A stretch of 8,227 nucleotides of DNA from CAZOOK01 sp964581385 (GCA_964581385.1 CAZOOK010000081.1:1-8227); one strand, 5' to 3'; shown: positions 1 to 5,330, counted from the stretch's first letter. Translations and numbers: made by a program. The notes: generated by a model not told the origin, from the letters alone.

Positions 1-142
1 GACTCTGCAAATACTGTGGGCTAGGGTTACTTTGGCCTTTTGCGCGCTTTTGTTTGGCAATTGTTTGCCCTTTAAGAACTAAAGTTGTAAGGCCGCCGGC
101 CGATTTACGGCTGGATTTGAGGCCCCAAGATCCTAAAATCAT
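1..142 (-). CDS. DUF6266-like candidate virion protein A, 5' part (continues at 8172 across the circle junction)
   Basis: This is the first 47 codons of a 220-aa protein whose remainder lies at 7652-8172. The ATG is at 142, reading minus. The translation begins MILGSWGLKSSRKSAGG and runs in frame through base 10 into the reading frame at the right end of the window. The matching N-terminus of the paralogue at 7478 (MILYSWGLKASRKSAGG) fixes the start and confirms the join. No Shine-Dalgarno precedes the ATG; the leader is A/T-rich (TTTAAC just before it), as is usual in Bacteroidota. The basic segment KGQTIAKQKRAKGQSNPSPQ is shared with the paralogue. A TAnnTTTG-type box lies 86 bases upstream. 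Function is discussed at the 7652 entry. Confidence 0.85.
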   Translation of the reverse strand, partial: MILGSWGLKSSRKSAGGLTTLVLKGQTIAKQKRAKGQSNPSPQYLQS

Positions 143-227
143 GTTAAATGAGTTTTTTATGATTAATAGCTAAAAAACCTACTATGCCCTTATTTCGCAT
201 TTTAAGGCCTATTTTAGCGTGTCAGTA

Positions 228-235
228 CAAAAGTA
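228..235 (-). promoter_or_regulatory. Bacteroidota-type -7 box candidate (TACTTTTG)
   Basis: The minus strand reads TACTTTTG, a full match to the Bacteroidota -7 consensus TAnnTTTG, 86 bases upstream of the ATG at 142. A convincing TTTG at -33 is not seen; the nearest candidate is TTTTA about 24 bases upstream. It would drive structural gene A. This rests on a consensus match only. Confidence 0.35.
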
Positions 236-334
236 GTACTTCTATACAATTTCTCATATAAAATCGATTTTAGGCCTGTTTCCTGCCTATTTAGAGGTAC
301 TCTGTATATTAAGTACTTCTCATCCTGAATTTTT

Positions 335-374
335 AATGCCCTTAAAACGCATTTTAAGGCGATTTAAGGGCATT
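335..374. repeat. 12-bp inverted repeat
   Basis: AATGCCCTTAAA (335-346) pairs perfectly with TTTAAGGGCATT (363-374) around a 16-base loop. The left arm and loop form one copy of the bipartite motif also present at 185-208. No U-tract follows on either strand, so it is not an obvious terminator. It could be an operator or a structured leader element. Confidence 0.6.
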
Positions 375-415
375 TCTTTCTTTTCTATTTCTGGGGAGCC
401 CCTGGGGGCGCACGG

Positions 416-434
416 GCCCGCGCTTTGCGCGGGC
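416..434. repeat. Perfect 8-bp GC hairpin
   Basis: GCCCGCGC (416-423) and GCGCGGGC (427-434) flank a TTT loop. It is followed by CTAGGGGC and a run of eight G at 442-450. No U-tract is adjacent, so a terminator role is unlikely. Confidence 0.75.
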
Positions 435-464
435 TAGGGGCGGGGGGGGGATGTAAATAAAGTC

Positions 465-506
465 GCCTGGCGTTTCTTGCGTCCGTTTACGGCGCAAGCG
501 CCAGGC
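465..506. repeat. Two-stage stem-loop
   Basis: The outer stem is GCCTGGCG (465-472) with CGCCAGGC (499-506). The inner stem is TTGCG-T-CCG (477-485) with CGGCGCAA (490-497), with a single bulged T and a TTTA loop. All arms are exact apart from the bulge and the short internal loop. Confidence 0.7.
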
Positions 507-532
507 ACCACTTCTTGTATTCTGTATTATAA

Positions 533-555
533 ACCCCAGGGCTTGGCCCTGGGGT
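533..555. repeat. Perfect 10-bp hairpin with TTG loop
   Basis: ACCCCAGGGC (533-542) and GCCCTGGGGT (546-555) are exact reverse complements around a 3-base loop. On the minus strand it is followed only by TTTATAATAC, a poor terminator tail. Confidence 0.75.
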
Positions 556-602
556 AGTTAATATATCTCTCTTTTACCACTCTCCGCCCGGCACGGGGGG
601 GT

Positions 603-727
603 CTCCCGTAGGGTGGTCCGGAAAAGGGGAAGAGGGGGGGGATACTCTCTAACTAGTCGCGGCGCCTCGCCGCTCCGCTACCTGTATTTCCCGTTTTCTC
701 CCCCCCTCCCCTTTTTCCGGACGGGAG
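603..727. repeat. Long imperfect inverted repeat enclosing a GC hairpin
   Basis: Outer arms CTCCC (603-607) and GGGAG (723-727) stack, across a one-sided bulge, on GTCCGG (616-621) with CCGGAC (717-722). The arms continue as AAAAGGGGA and a G7 run against a C6 run and TCCCCTTTTT. At the apex GCGGCG (659-664) pairs with CGCCGC (668-673) around CCT. The whole is about 125 bases, the largest secondary structure in the replicon. A plus-strand reading frame across it is explained by chance. Confidence 0.65.
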
Positions 728-743
728 TTAAAATATTTAAAAT

Positions 744-772
744 AAAAAAGGGTCCCTTAATTAGGAACCCTC
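744..772 (-). terminator. Intrinsic terminator of the 2136-795 operon
   Basis: Reading minus: AGGGTTCC, loop TAATTAA, GGGACCCT with one internal mismatch, then TTTTTTATTTT. It lies 22 bases past the stop of the 125-aa gene, the expected end of that operon. Confidence 0.75.
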
Positions 773-794
773 TTGCCTTTACAGCTACCCACTC

Positions 795-1172
795 TTATAG
801 ACTCTTTTTTGAAAGCAAATCACAACGTATCTTATCAAAAGGCAAGTCTTTACCAAATGTTGATTTATAGTAGTCGGTTATCTCACACTTACCTTTATAA
901 TCTGGGTAGTTTTCTTTTAATAACCATATTGAATGAGCCATTAGATTAGTCTCAATAACCGCTATAGTCTTTTTGCTAAAGCGATAGTTGATAGTCATGT
1001 CACGCCAAGCGTATTTTATAACTATCTCAATAGGTTTTTGAAGGTTGGTGAAATTGAAATACCAACTTATAACGGGAATATACATGTGATTTTCGGCTGT
1101 GCCTAAATCAATAATCATGGAGGCAATGGTCATTCTTTTTATTCCCTTCTTTAAGCATTCCTTTATAGTCAT
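795..1172 (-). CDS. Hypothetical protein, 125 aa
   Basis: I do not recognise the family. The protein is lysine-rich with mixed beta/alpha-looking sequence, several aromatic residues (YIPVISWYFNF near residues 31-41) and a basic C-terminus ending CDLLSKKSL. The ATG at 1172 has an AAAGAA-type leader; in-frame ATGs at codons 14 and 19 are alternatives. It is the last gene before the terminator at 772-744. The last eleven codons are built from the same DNA repeat that ends the 68-aa gene at 1301 (HCVLLSKKGL). The two genes therefore share their 3' ends at DNA level while the rest is unrelated, which suggests recombination at that repeat. No catalytic motif is evident. Confidence 0.65.
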   Translation of the reverse strand: MTIKECLKKGIKRMTIASMIIDLGTAENHMYIPVISWYFNFTNLQKPIEIVIKYAWRDMTINYRFSKKTIAVIETNLMAHSIWLLKENYPDYKGKCEITDYYKSTFGKDLPFDKIRCDLLSKKSL

Positions 1173-1193
1173 TTCTTTACAATTTTCTTTAGT

Positions 1194-1325
1194 GCATAAC
1201 TATTTTAGGTGGAATTCCTACTTATTTTATTCTATTATAGATCCTTTTTCGAAAGCAAGGCATAACTATTTTAGGTGGAATTCCTACTTATTTTATACTC
1301 TTATAGACCCTTTTTCGAAAGCAAA
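1194..1325. repeat. 66-bp tandem duplication in the gap between two genes
   Basis: Two copies (1194-1259 and 1260-1325) share GCATAACTATTTTAGGTGG, the palindrome GGAATTCC, CTACTTATTTTAT and CTTTTTCGAAAGCAA. They differ only in the ATTATAGATC versus CTTATAGACC segment and at the edges. The right copy overlaps the 3' end of the 68-aa gene. A third, partial copy (794-827) forms the 3' end of the 125-aa gene. The left copy still encodes a remnant ALLSKKDL followed by stop on the minus strand, so the array looks like a duplicated gene end rather than a designed site. Confidence 0.8.
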
Positions 1326-1507
1326 ACACAATGTTTAAAATCTATAATTAACTTATCTAGGTCCATCCGTATACTAGCTACTCGTAGAGCTAGGTCGTCT
1401 TCATCTTCGTAAGGAAGACAGTCGTAGGCTACGTCTAACGCCTTTAGAGCCTTCTTAGTATACTTTCGTGACATTTTGAGCATGTCGAGCTCTGAACGCA
1501 TTTCCAT
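1301..1507 (-). CDS. Small helical protein, 68 aa
   Basis: The family is unknown. The sequence looks fully alpha-helical, with an acidic turn (YEDEDD, residues 33-38) between two charged helices, ending HCVLLSKKGL. The ATG at 1507 abuts the stop codon of the transposase-like gene (TAA directly followed by ATG), so the two are probably translated together. The spacing of A, L and R residues resembles the 59-aa protein at 1957-2136 (LEDAADLL...SDLRTIR against ALKALDV...DLALRVASIR). They may be distant paralogues flanking the transposase-like gene. The 3' end lies in the repeat at 1260-1325. Confidence 0.65.
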   Translation of the reverse strand: MEMRSELDMLKMSRKYTKKALKALDVAYDCLPYEDEDDLALRVASIRMDLDKLIIDFKHCVLLSKKGL

Positions 1508-1918
1508 TTACTTTGTTTTTTGATTGTTAATATAATTGGCTACTATTTCTGTGCTTGCATAACCGATAGAACATACGAAGGCCCCGTCTGACCATAAGGT
1601 GCGTTCCTTCGAGAATACCTGTGATAATTCTGAATCGAATGTTTTCCATAGTTTTTTGGTTGAGTTCATCTTAATGGAGTCAATAATCTTGTCTATTCTG
1701 TCCCGGAAAGAGTAGTCTATTAGTATGTGAACATGATTCAAGTCTGTCTCTATTGCCTCTATCTCGAACCCCCAGAAAGATCCAATTTCGTACATAATTT
1801 TTTTTAGTTCGACGTCAATTTCATTCTGCAGAATTGACTTTCGATACTTAGTTACCAGGACAATATGAGCCTTCATACTGTAGACTCTGTGGGGCGTGTG
1901 ATTGTATTCGTTCTTCAT
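1508..1918 (-). CDS. tnpA: IS200/IS605-family Y1 (HUH) transposase-like protein TnpA
   Basis: This is a single-strand DNA transposase or relaxase-like nuclease that cuts ssDNA near hairpins through a tyrosine. The family hallmarks are visible in order: LVTKYRK (21-27), the metal-binding HUH motif as NHVHILI with His62 and His64, the LWSDGAFVCSIGYAS segment (108-122) matching the usual LWxxxYFVxTVG strand, and the catalytic Tyr129 in NYINNQ. The length of 136 aa is within the normal range, so it looks intact. No tnpB is present and I find no IS200-like ends: the stop touches the next gene and another gene lies 38 bases upstream. It therefore looks integrated into the replicon's operon. It may serve as the replication initiator or hairpin-processing enzyme (inference); a recently inserted IS200 is the alternative. 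Confidence 0.9.
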   Translation of the reverse strand: MKNEYNHTPHRVYSMKAHIVLVTKYRKSILQNEIDVELKKIMYEIGSFWGFEIEAIETDLNHVHILIDYSFRDRIDKIIDSIKMNSTKKLWKTFDSELSQVFSKERTLWSDGAFVCSIGYASTEIVANYINNQKTK

Positions 1919-1956
1919 GTACCTGACTTGACTTTTGAAAAAGGACTATTTCCGGA

Positions 1957-2136
1957 TCAGAATTTTTCTGGGGAGGTAGTAAATTCGGGTTTTTCCAACT
2001 TCAAAATAGTTACTCTTATGGTACGTAAATCACTAACCTCCTCGACGTAACCGGCTGCCTTATATAACCTTTCTGCGATCCTTAAAAGGTCTGCAGCGTC
2101 TTCTAAATACTGTGACCTGATTTCTTTTTCTGACAT
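1957..2136 (-). CDS. Small helical protein, 59 aa
   Basis: ATG at 2136, stop TGA at 1957. The sequence starts MSEKEIRSQYLEDAADLL and ends SPEKF. It is charged, helical and has no cysteine or membrane span; the family is unknown. It is the first gene after the T-free tract and sits 38 bases upstream of the transposase-like gene, so it probably leads that operon. The leader is AT-rich (AATTATTTATTT before the ATG) without a Shine-Dalgarno. Residues 11-47 resemble the 68-aa protein at 1301-1507 in spacing of A, L and R residues. A role as a small DNA-binding regulator is possible but unsupported by any motif. Confidence 0.6.
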   Translation of the reverse strand: MSEKEIRSQYLEDAADLLRIAERLYKAAGYVEEVSDLRTIRVTILKLEKPEFTTSPEKF

Positions 2137-2229
2137 AAATAAATAATTTAAAAGATTTAAAAAAAACTAACTGACATGCCTAACCGAAACTAAAAGAGAC
2201 GCCCCTGCTGCCGAACGGCGCCGGCCCCT
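2137..2229. other. AT-rich leader between the T-free tract and the 59-aa gene
   Basis: The minus strand reads from the A-free tract into TTTTAGTTTCGGTTAGG, CAGTTAG, a T8 run and then AT-rich sequence up to the ATG at 2136. A promoter for the 59-aa/transposase operon is expected here, but I see no exact TAnnTTTG box. Base composition changes abruptly between about 2165 and 2230. Confidence 0.3.
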
Positions 2230-3180
2230 GCAGGGACGAACCACCAGCCACCGCCCAACGGCACCCCGCAAGACCAGGGGAAACGAACCGCAGCCGGAAG
2301 AAACACCAGCGAAGCCACACCCAACCCCACAGCCAGAGAGAGAGAAGACCAAGACCCCCGACCGCAAACCACCCAGGAAGAAGAAGGCAACACCCCCACA
2401 GGACAGGCGCCGAGCGGAAACGAGCACCACAGGGGAGAAGGACCGGCAGCGACCAACCCGACCAGGGACACAGACCGACGGACCAGCCGAGACCGAACAG
2501 AAGACAAGGGGCCCGCAGGCAGAGGGACACCCACCACGCCCGCACCGGCCCGCAGGCAGGCGGCCGGCACGCCAGAACAAGAGCAGGGCCCCACACCGAA
2601 ACACCAGGAACAGCAGCCACACCAGGCAGGCAAACCAGACGCAGCAACAAAAGAAAGAACGCCAGGCAGAACAGGAGGAACCACCGCGCGAGAACCGCAC
2701 AGGCCGAAACAACCAGCAAGAGAGAGAACGGACACGGCACAAGGAACGACAGAAGAAGAAGGGGAAACAAACATAAACAACGCCGGCGCAAAAGAGACAA
2801 CCGAACAACAAGATACAAAACACCGCCCACAAAAGCAACCCCACAAAGAGACAAAAAAAGCGAACAAAGGGACAACACCAAAGGCTAAACACCGACCTAA
2901 AAAACCCAAAAACCGCCCGCGGGCCCCGCGCAGCAGAGGAGAAAACACAGAGCAAGACCGGGGCCCGCCACAACAAAAAGACAAGAAACGAAAAAGAACC
3001 CACAAAAGCAACCCCCGAAGAGGACAAAAAAGGGCCGCAACGGACACCCCCGAAGAGGACAAAAAGCGCACACAAAAGGACAAAACACGCCAGAAAAACG
3101 GGCCCCGGGGCCCCCCCCGGCCGCCGGAGGCAAAGAAAACCAACCCCGAAAAAAAACAAAAAAGAAAGAAAACCCAACCC
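2230..3180. other. Near-absolute T-free (plus) / A-free (minus) tract, about 0.95 kb, non-coding-looking
   Basis: The plus strand has no T from 2230 to 2773 (544 bases) nor from 2899 to 3180 (282 bases). Only four T occur in the whole 951 bases, at 2774, 2814, 2886 and 2898. It is GC-rich near 2220-2700 and A-rich towards 2820-3180, unlike the T-rich plus strand elsewhere. All stop codons contain both T and A, so every frame on both strands stays open by composition. The long hydrophobic (F/L/C/G/V) minus-strand frames and the hydrophilic (K/R/P/Q/E) plus-strand frames are therefore not evidence of genes. The plus strand also has almost no start codons. Internal repeats have periods of 35 and 173 bases, not multiples of three. 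Function is unknown. Confidence 0.9.
2826..3065. repeat. Internal direct repeats inside the T-free tract
   Basis: CCCACAAAAGCAACCCC occurs at 2826-2842 and 2999-3015 (17 of 17). ACCCCCGAAGAGGACAAAAA occurs at 3011-3030 and 3046-3065 (20 of 20). The first pair is followed in both copies by similar AAGAG-ACAAAAAA sequence. The offsets (173 and 35) are not multiples of three, which argues against a repeat-containing protein. They suggest that part of the tract grew by local duplication. Confidence 0.75.
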
Positions 3181-3202
3181 TGCAAAATTTCTGCCGGGGG
3201 GC

Positions 3203-3228
3203 GGGGGGGGCCGGCGAGGGCCCCCCCC
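3203..3228. repeat. 10-bp G/C hairpin at the edge of the T-free tract
   Basis: GGGGGGGGCC (3203-3212) pairs with GGCCCCCCCC (3219-3228) around GGCGAG. It sits between the GIY-YIG stop (3254) and the A-free minus-strand tract. Downstream on the minus strand are GCCCCCCGG and then AGAAATTTTGC, so it could end the five-gene operon, but the U-tract is weak and distant. Confidence 0.55.
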
Positions 3229-3253
3229 CTGTATTTTATTTCCTCATCTCTAA

Positions 3254-3655
3254 TTATTTTACTACTGCTACTGCTGCTGCTATTTTATTTCTAATATCCT
3301 GTGTTAGGTATTCAGAATGTTCGTATGCCTCTACTATACGCTTATATTCTGCTTCTATCCAATCTGATTTAGCGCGTTTGTAATCGGTAGTAAGATAGCG
3401 GCCTCCGGTTACTTTGCTGGCTCCTAGTTCTAACATTATACTTAGTGTAATCATGTCTTCTATGTAAAGAACTAATTTATTTTCTGTTAATAAAGTATTG
3501 AATTCATGTATTGTTGATACTGGTTTATCTCTTTTGCATTCTGCTGCACCTGTACCTGCAGTATGCTGTGCCCAGCGACGATTTACGTCTGTAGTGCTAC
3601 CTACATAGTAATTGCCTGATTGTAATTGTAGGATATAAATTTTACCTGTTTTCAT
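3254..3655 (-). CDS. GIY-YIG family endonuclease, 133 aa
   Basis: The domain fills the protein. Visible motifs are KIYILQLQSGNYYVGSTTD (5-23), giving the GIY and YIG tyrosines as Tyr7 and Tyr17, then the catalytic-helix R-x3-H of NRRWAQH (Arg27, His31). After these come the acidic metal-ligand region YIEDMITL (Glu66) and the GGRYL element (84-88) typical of phage-type GIY-YIG proteins. The Ala-rich tail (AAAVAVV) is unusual. GIY-YIG domains cut DNA in homing, repair and restriction; the target here is unknown. It is the last gene of the 5150-3254 operon, overlapping the previous gene by ATGA. No mobile-intron context is visible, so processing of the element's own or host DNA is more likely than homing. 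Confidence 0.85.
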   Translation of the reverse strand: MKTGKIYILQLQSGNYYVGSTTDVNRRWAQHTAGTGAAECKRDKPVSTIHEFNTLLTENKLVLYIEDMITLSIMLELGASKVTGGRYLTTDYKRAKSDWIEAEYKRIVEAYEHSEYLTQDIRNKIAAAVAVVK

Positions 3656-3831
3656 TTGATTATTTTTTTTCCACTATTTGGACATTTATAAGACTCCCCT
3701 TTGTGTATGTGATCTGGTATTTTGTAACCCTGTAACTCCTTTTTTGCTCCTCCGAAAATATCTAGTTGTGTTACTTTACCTAACTTAATTAACTCTATTA
3801 CTTTTCCGCAGAATTTGCATTTGTGTATCAT
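3652..3831 (-). CDS. Small Cys/His protein, 59 aa (possible zinc ribbon)
   Basis: ATG at 3831 and TGA at 3652, overlapping both neighbours by 4 bases (ATGA), strong evidence that it is translated. It begins MIHKCKFCGK with a CxxC knuckle (Cys5, Cys8) and has His41, His43 and Cys50 near the end (PDHIHKGESYKCPNSG). This could complete a zinc site, though the second half is not a standard CxxC. The protein is basic. It lies directly before the GIY-YIG nuclease, so a DNA-binding accessory role is plausible (inference). Confidence 0.75.
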   Translation of the reverse strand: MIHKCKFCGKVIELIKLGKVTQLDIFGGAKKELQGYKIPDHIHKGESYKCPNSGKKIIK

Positions 3832-4058
3832 TTTTTTTCTTTAATAGCGTTTAATTGACTTTTTTGTTTCCTTAATCTTCTATCGTATGCAGACTTTGAT
3901 AGTCCTCCTATAGTTCCCTTTAAATTTGTTTCTGGAGGGTATCCTATGTACTTACGTGCCTCCTCTAGCATAGTATCAAAATCTTTTTCATTCATCTCTA
4001 TCCTTCCTAGGAATTCTTTTTTACCTATAGTGCTGCACTTAATTTCTGCCTTAATCAT
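3828..4058 (-). CDS. Hypothetical basic protein, 76 aa
   Basis: The family is not recognised. The N-terminal half (MIKAEIKCSTIGKKEFLGR) looks like beta strands. The middle NEKDFDTMLEEARKYIGYP is helical. The C-terminus (SAYDRRLRKQKSQLNAIKEKK) is strongly basic and may contact nucleic acid. It starts at 4058, 9 bases after the methyltransferase stop, and its TGA overlaps the next ATG. Its place in a tight operon between the methyltransferase and the nuclease is the main support. Confidence 0.7.
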   Translation of the reverse strand: MIKAEIKCSTIGKKEFLGRIEMNEKDFDTMLEEARKYIGYPPETNLKGTIGGLSKSAYDRRLRKQKSQLNAIKEKK

Positions 4059-4067
4059 ATACTTATC

Positions 4068-4499
4068 TTACCTGCAAGGTGCTTTCGGTTTAAAAATTAC
4101 TATCATTGAATCGGTTCGACTTCCGCTTCCTATTTTTATTCTTTTCCCGAAACTGTCCAATTTTTCAAATTTTACCCTGCCTTTTATAAATCTTATTTCA
4201 AATGCGTTTGGTTTAATGTGTTCATGGAATAATTTCGTAGATGTTGATACAGGAATTAAAAAAATACAAGTTTTCCCCTTTTTCATTTCTTCAATTCCTT
4301 TTAAAATAAATGCCTTTTTTAATTTTTTCGAATATGGCGGGTTTACAAAATTTACTTTACCCCACTCTATTGTTAGGCCGTTATTTACTATTATTCCTTC
4401 GTTATATGGACATGGATCTAAATCAAAATTGAACTCTGAGTTTAATTCTTGGTATAGTGCTAAGGGTGTAAGCCAGTTGTCATTTTCCTTTCCTTTCAT
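4068..4499 (-). CDS. dam: Phage-type DNA N6-adenine methyltransferase (Dam family, PF05869-like), 143 aa
   Basis: It would transfer a methyl group from S-adenosylmethionine to adenine N6 in DNA. Visible motifs are WLTP (9-12), the FDLDPCPY segment (25-32) and the catalytic NPPY (53-56), followed by TCIFLIP (77-83) and the family-typical RFIKGRVKF (103-111). The length of 143 aa is near the lower end of the phage family but no motif is missing. ATG at 4499; the leader AAAATATACAA lacks a Shine-Dalgarno. It is the second gene of the five-gene operon, 9 bases after the coiled-coil gene. It probably shields the element from host restriction. The minus strand of the neighbouring T-free tract carries almost no adenine for it to modify. 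Confidence 0.9.
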   Translation of the reverse strand: MKGKENDNWLTPLALYQELNSEFNFDLDPCPYNEGIIVNNGLTIEWGKVNFVNPPYSKKLKKAFILKGIEEMKKGKTCIFLIPVSTSTKLFHEHIKPNAFEIRFIKGRVKFEKLDSFGKRIKIGSGSRTDSMIVIFKPKAPCR

Positions 4500-4508
4500 T
4501 TGTATATT

Positions 4509-5150
4509 TTATCTTTGATTTTTTTTCAATTCTAGTTTCCATTTTTCTCTCCTTGCTTCCGTTGCTTCTTTTAGTGCTGTAATAAAATCTTCGCCTCTTT
4601 CTTTCAGTGCTTTAAGTGACTGTTCCTCATTTAAACAGGTAGTGTAATTGGTTGCTTTTGCTACCATTTCTGAATATTCCCAAATATAATCCCATTCGTT
4701 AATGGACCACTTTAATGATTCTATTCTAGCCTTTTCCATTTCTCTTTCGTCTTCGGTGCGTTTCTTTTGTTGGTCTGAAAAATAGCGTTCGTTTGCTTTT
4801 AGCTTTTCCTGTTCAGATGCTTTTGCCCTTGAGTAGGCCTGCATTTCTATTAGTATACTTTGTAATGCCGCGTCTATTTTAAATAGATTGAGTACCTGCC
4901 ATTTTAATGAATCTCTGCAAAAGGCTGCTATACGAGCTATGCCGTTCTTTATTTTAGCATATCCTTCCTCTTCATCTAATGATACTTGTGAAATTTTTGC
5001 GCACTTATTAGCTATTGAGTAGAGTGCAGGAAAATCGTCTTTTTCATTAGGTATGTATTCTGGCCATCCTACTCTCCAGCCATAAAGCATGTCTCTGCAG
5101 AAATTAATTTGTTGTTGTGTGCCTCTGTAATCGTAACTTTGATGTGACAT
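4509..5150 (-). CDS. Coiled-coil protein of unknown function, 213 aa
   Basis: The family is not recognised. The N-terminal half (about 1-100) looks globular, with aromatic stretches such as MLYGWRVGWPEYIP (21-34). Residues about 105-150 are rich in E/K/R/A and probably form a coiled coil (KASEQEKLKANERYF, EREMEKARIES). The C-terminus is again helical and basic (EARREKWKLELKKNQR). There is no signal peptide or membrane span. It is the first gene of the operon, with ATG at 5150 preceded by AT-rich ACGTTATTTAT. In this position it could be an ssDNA-binding, scaffold or replication accessory protein, but no motif decides this. Confidence 0.75.
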   Translation of the reverse strand: MSHQSYDYRGTQQQINFCRDMLYGWRVGWPEYIPNEKDDFPALYSIANKCAKISQVSLDEEEGYAKIKNGIARIAAFCRDSLKWQVLNLFKIDAALQSILIEMQAYSRAKASEQEKLKANERYFSDQQKKRTEDEREMEKARIESLKWSINEWDYIWEYSEMVAKATNYTTCLNEEQSLKALKERGEDFITALKEATEARREKWKLELKKNQR

Positions 5151-5187
5151 ATATAAATAACGTTTTGAGCTATAAAAATAGCAAACT

Positions 5188-5213
5188 GCTCTTGTTTCTA
5201 CAAGGGCTTTTTT
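5188..5213 (+). terminator. Plus-strand intrinsic terminator-like hairpin
   Basis: GCTCTTGT (5188-5195) pairs with ACAAGGGC (5200-5207) with one G-U wobble, followed by TTTTTT. No plus-strand gene upstream would need it, so it may stop antisense transcription or serve as leader structure of the 5150 gene. Confidence 0.5.
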
Positions 5214-5234
5214 ATTTATTGACCTTAATCAATT

Positions 5235-5275
5235 AAAAAACCCGCCACCGGGATAATCCAATCGGGTGACGGGTT
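5235..5275 (-). terminator. Minus-strand intrinsic terminator
   Basis: Reading minus: AACCCG-T-CACC, loop, GGTG-G-CGGGTT, then the T6 run (complement of A5235-5240). The stem is ten base pairs with one mismatch. It would end any transcript entering from the 5810-6037 gene or from the intergenic region, insulating the 5150 operon. Confidence 0.75.
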
Positions 5276-5330
5276 AGTACACAAAGGCAAATTCACATGT
5301 ATCAAAAAATCAGAGTATGGACTTTAAGAA

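Larger units (their letters stand above)
143..380. other. Leader region with repeats upstream of structural gene A
   Basis: No gene is seen on either strand. The stretch is AT-rich and carries two copies of a bipartite motif, TGCCCTTA followed by CGCATTTTAAGGC (185-208 and 337-360), 152 bases apart. It also has two AGTACTTCT-type words and a possible minus-strand promoter box. It reads as the 5' untranslated and regulatory region of the gene starting at 142. Confidence 0.55.
393..727. other. GC-rich multi-hairpin region, candidate origin or packaging signal
   Basis: No gene is supported here. In about 330 bases there are four strong hairpins (listed separately) and several G-runs (393-396, 405-408, 431-433, 437-450, 595-601, 634-641). 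The GC content is far above that of the flanking genes. Clusters of strong hairpins in an intergenic gap of a small circular genome are typical of rolling-circle or complementary-strand origins and of packaging signals in ssDNA phages. The assignment is inferred from structure alone. Confidence 0.45.

Noticed and set aside
613..870. Plus-strand 85-aa frame
   Set aside because: It crosses the large inverted repeat, a terminator and the 3' end of the minus-strand 125-aa gene, and has no recognisable motif.
1301..2136. A complete IS200 insertion sequence around the transposase-like gene
   Set aside because: No left or right end hairpin pair or boundary is visible, and neighbouring genes abut directly; annotated as a gene only.
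2230..2773. Plus-strand open frame giving a K/R/P/Q/E-rich disordered-looking protein
   Set aside because: T-free DNA can only encode such residues and cannot contain a stop; all three plus frames look alike and there is no start codon or ribosome site.
2230..3180. Diversity-generating retroelement template as the reason for the missing adenines
   Set aside because: DGR mutagenesis targets adenines, but there is no reverse transcriptase, no variable-repeat partner and no IMH-like element in the window.
2167..3185. Three overlapping long minus-strand reading frames (233-336 aa), hydrophobic and Cys-rich
   Set aside because: They exist only because the minus strand lacks A and therefore lacks stops in every frame. 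Their starts are alternative codons at the tract edge and their composition is dictated by the three-letter alphabet.
3946..4518. Plus-strand 190-aa frame rich in F, S, I
   Set aside because: It is antisense to the methyltransferase and the 76-aa gene, both of which have clear motifs or operon signals.
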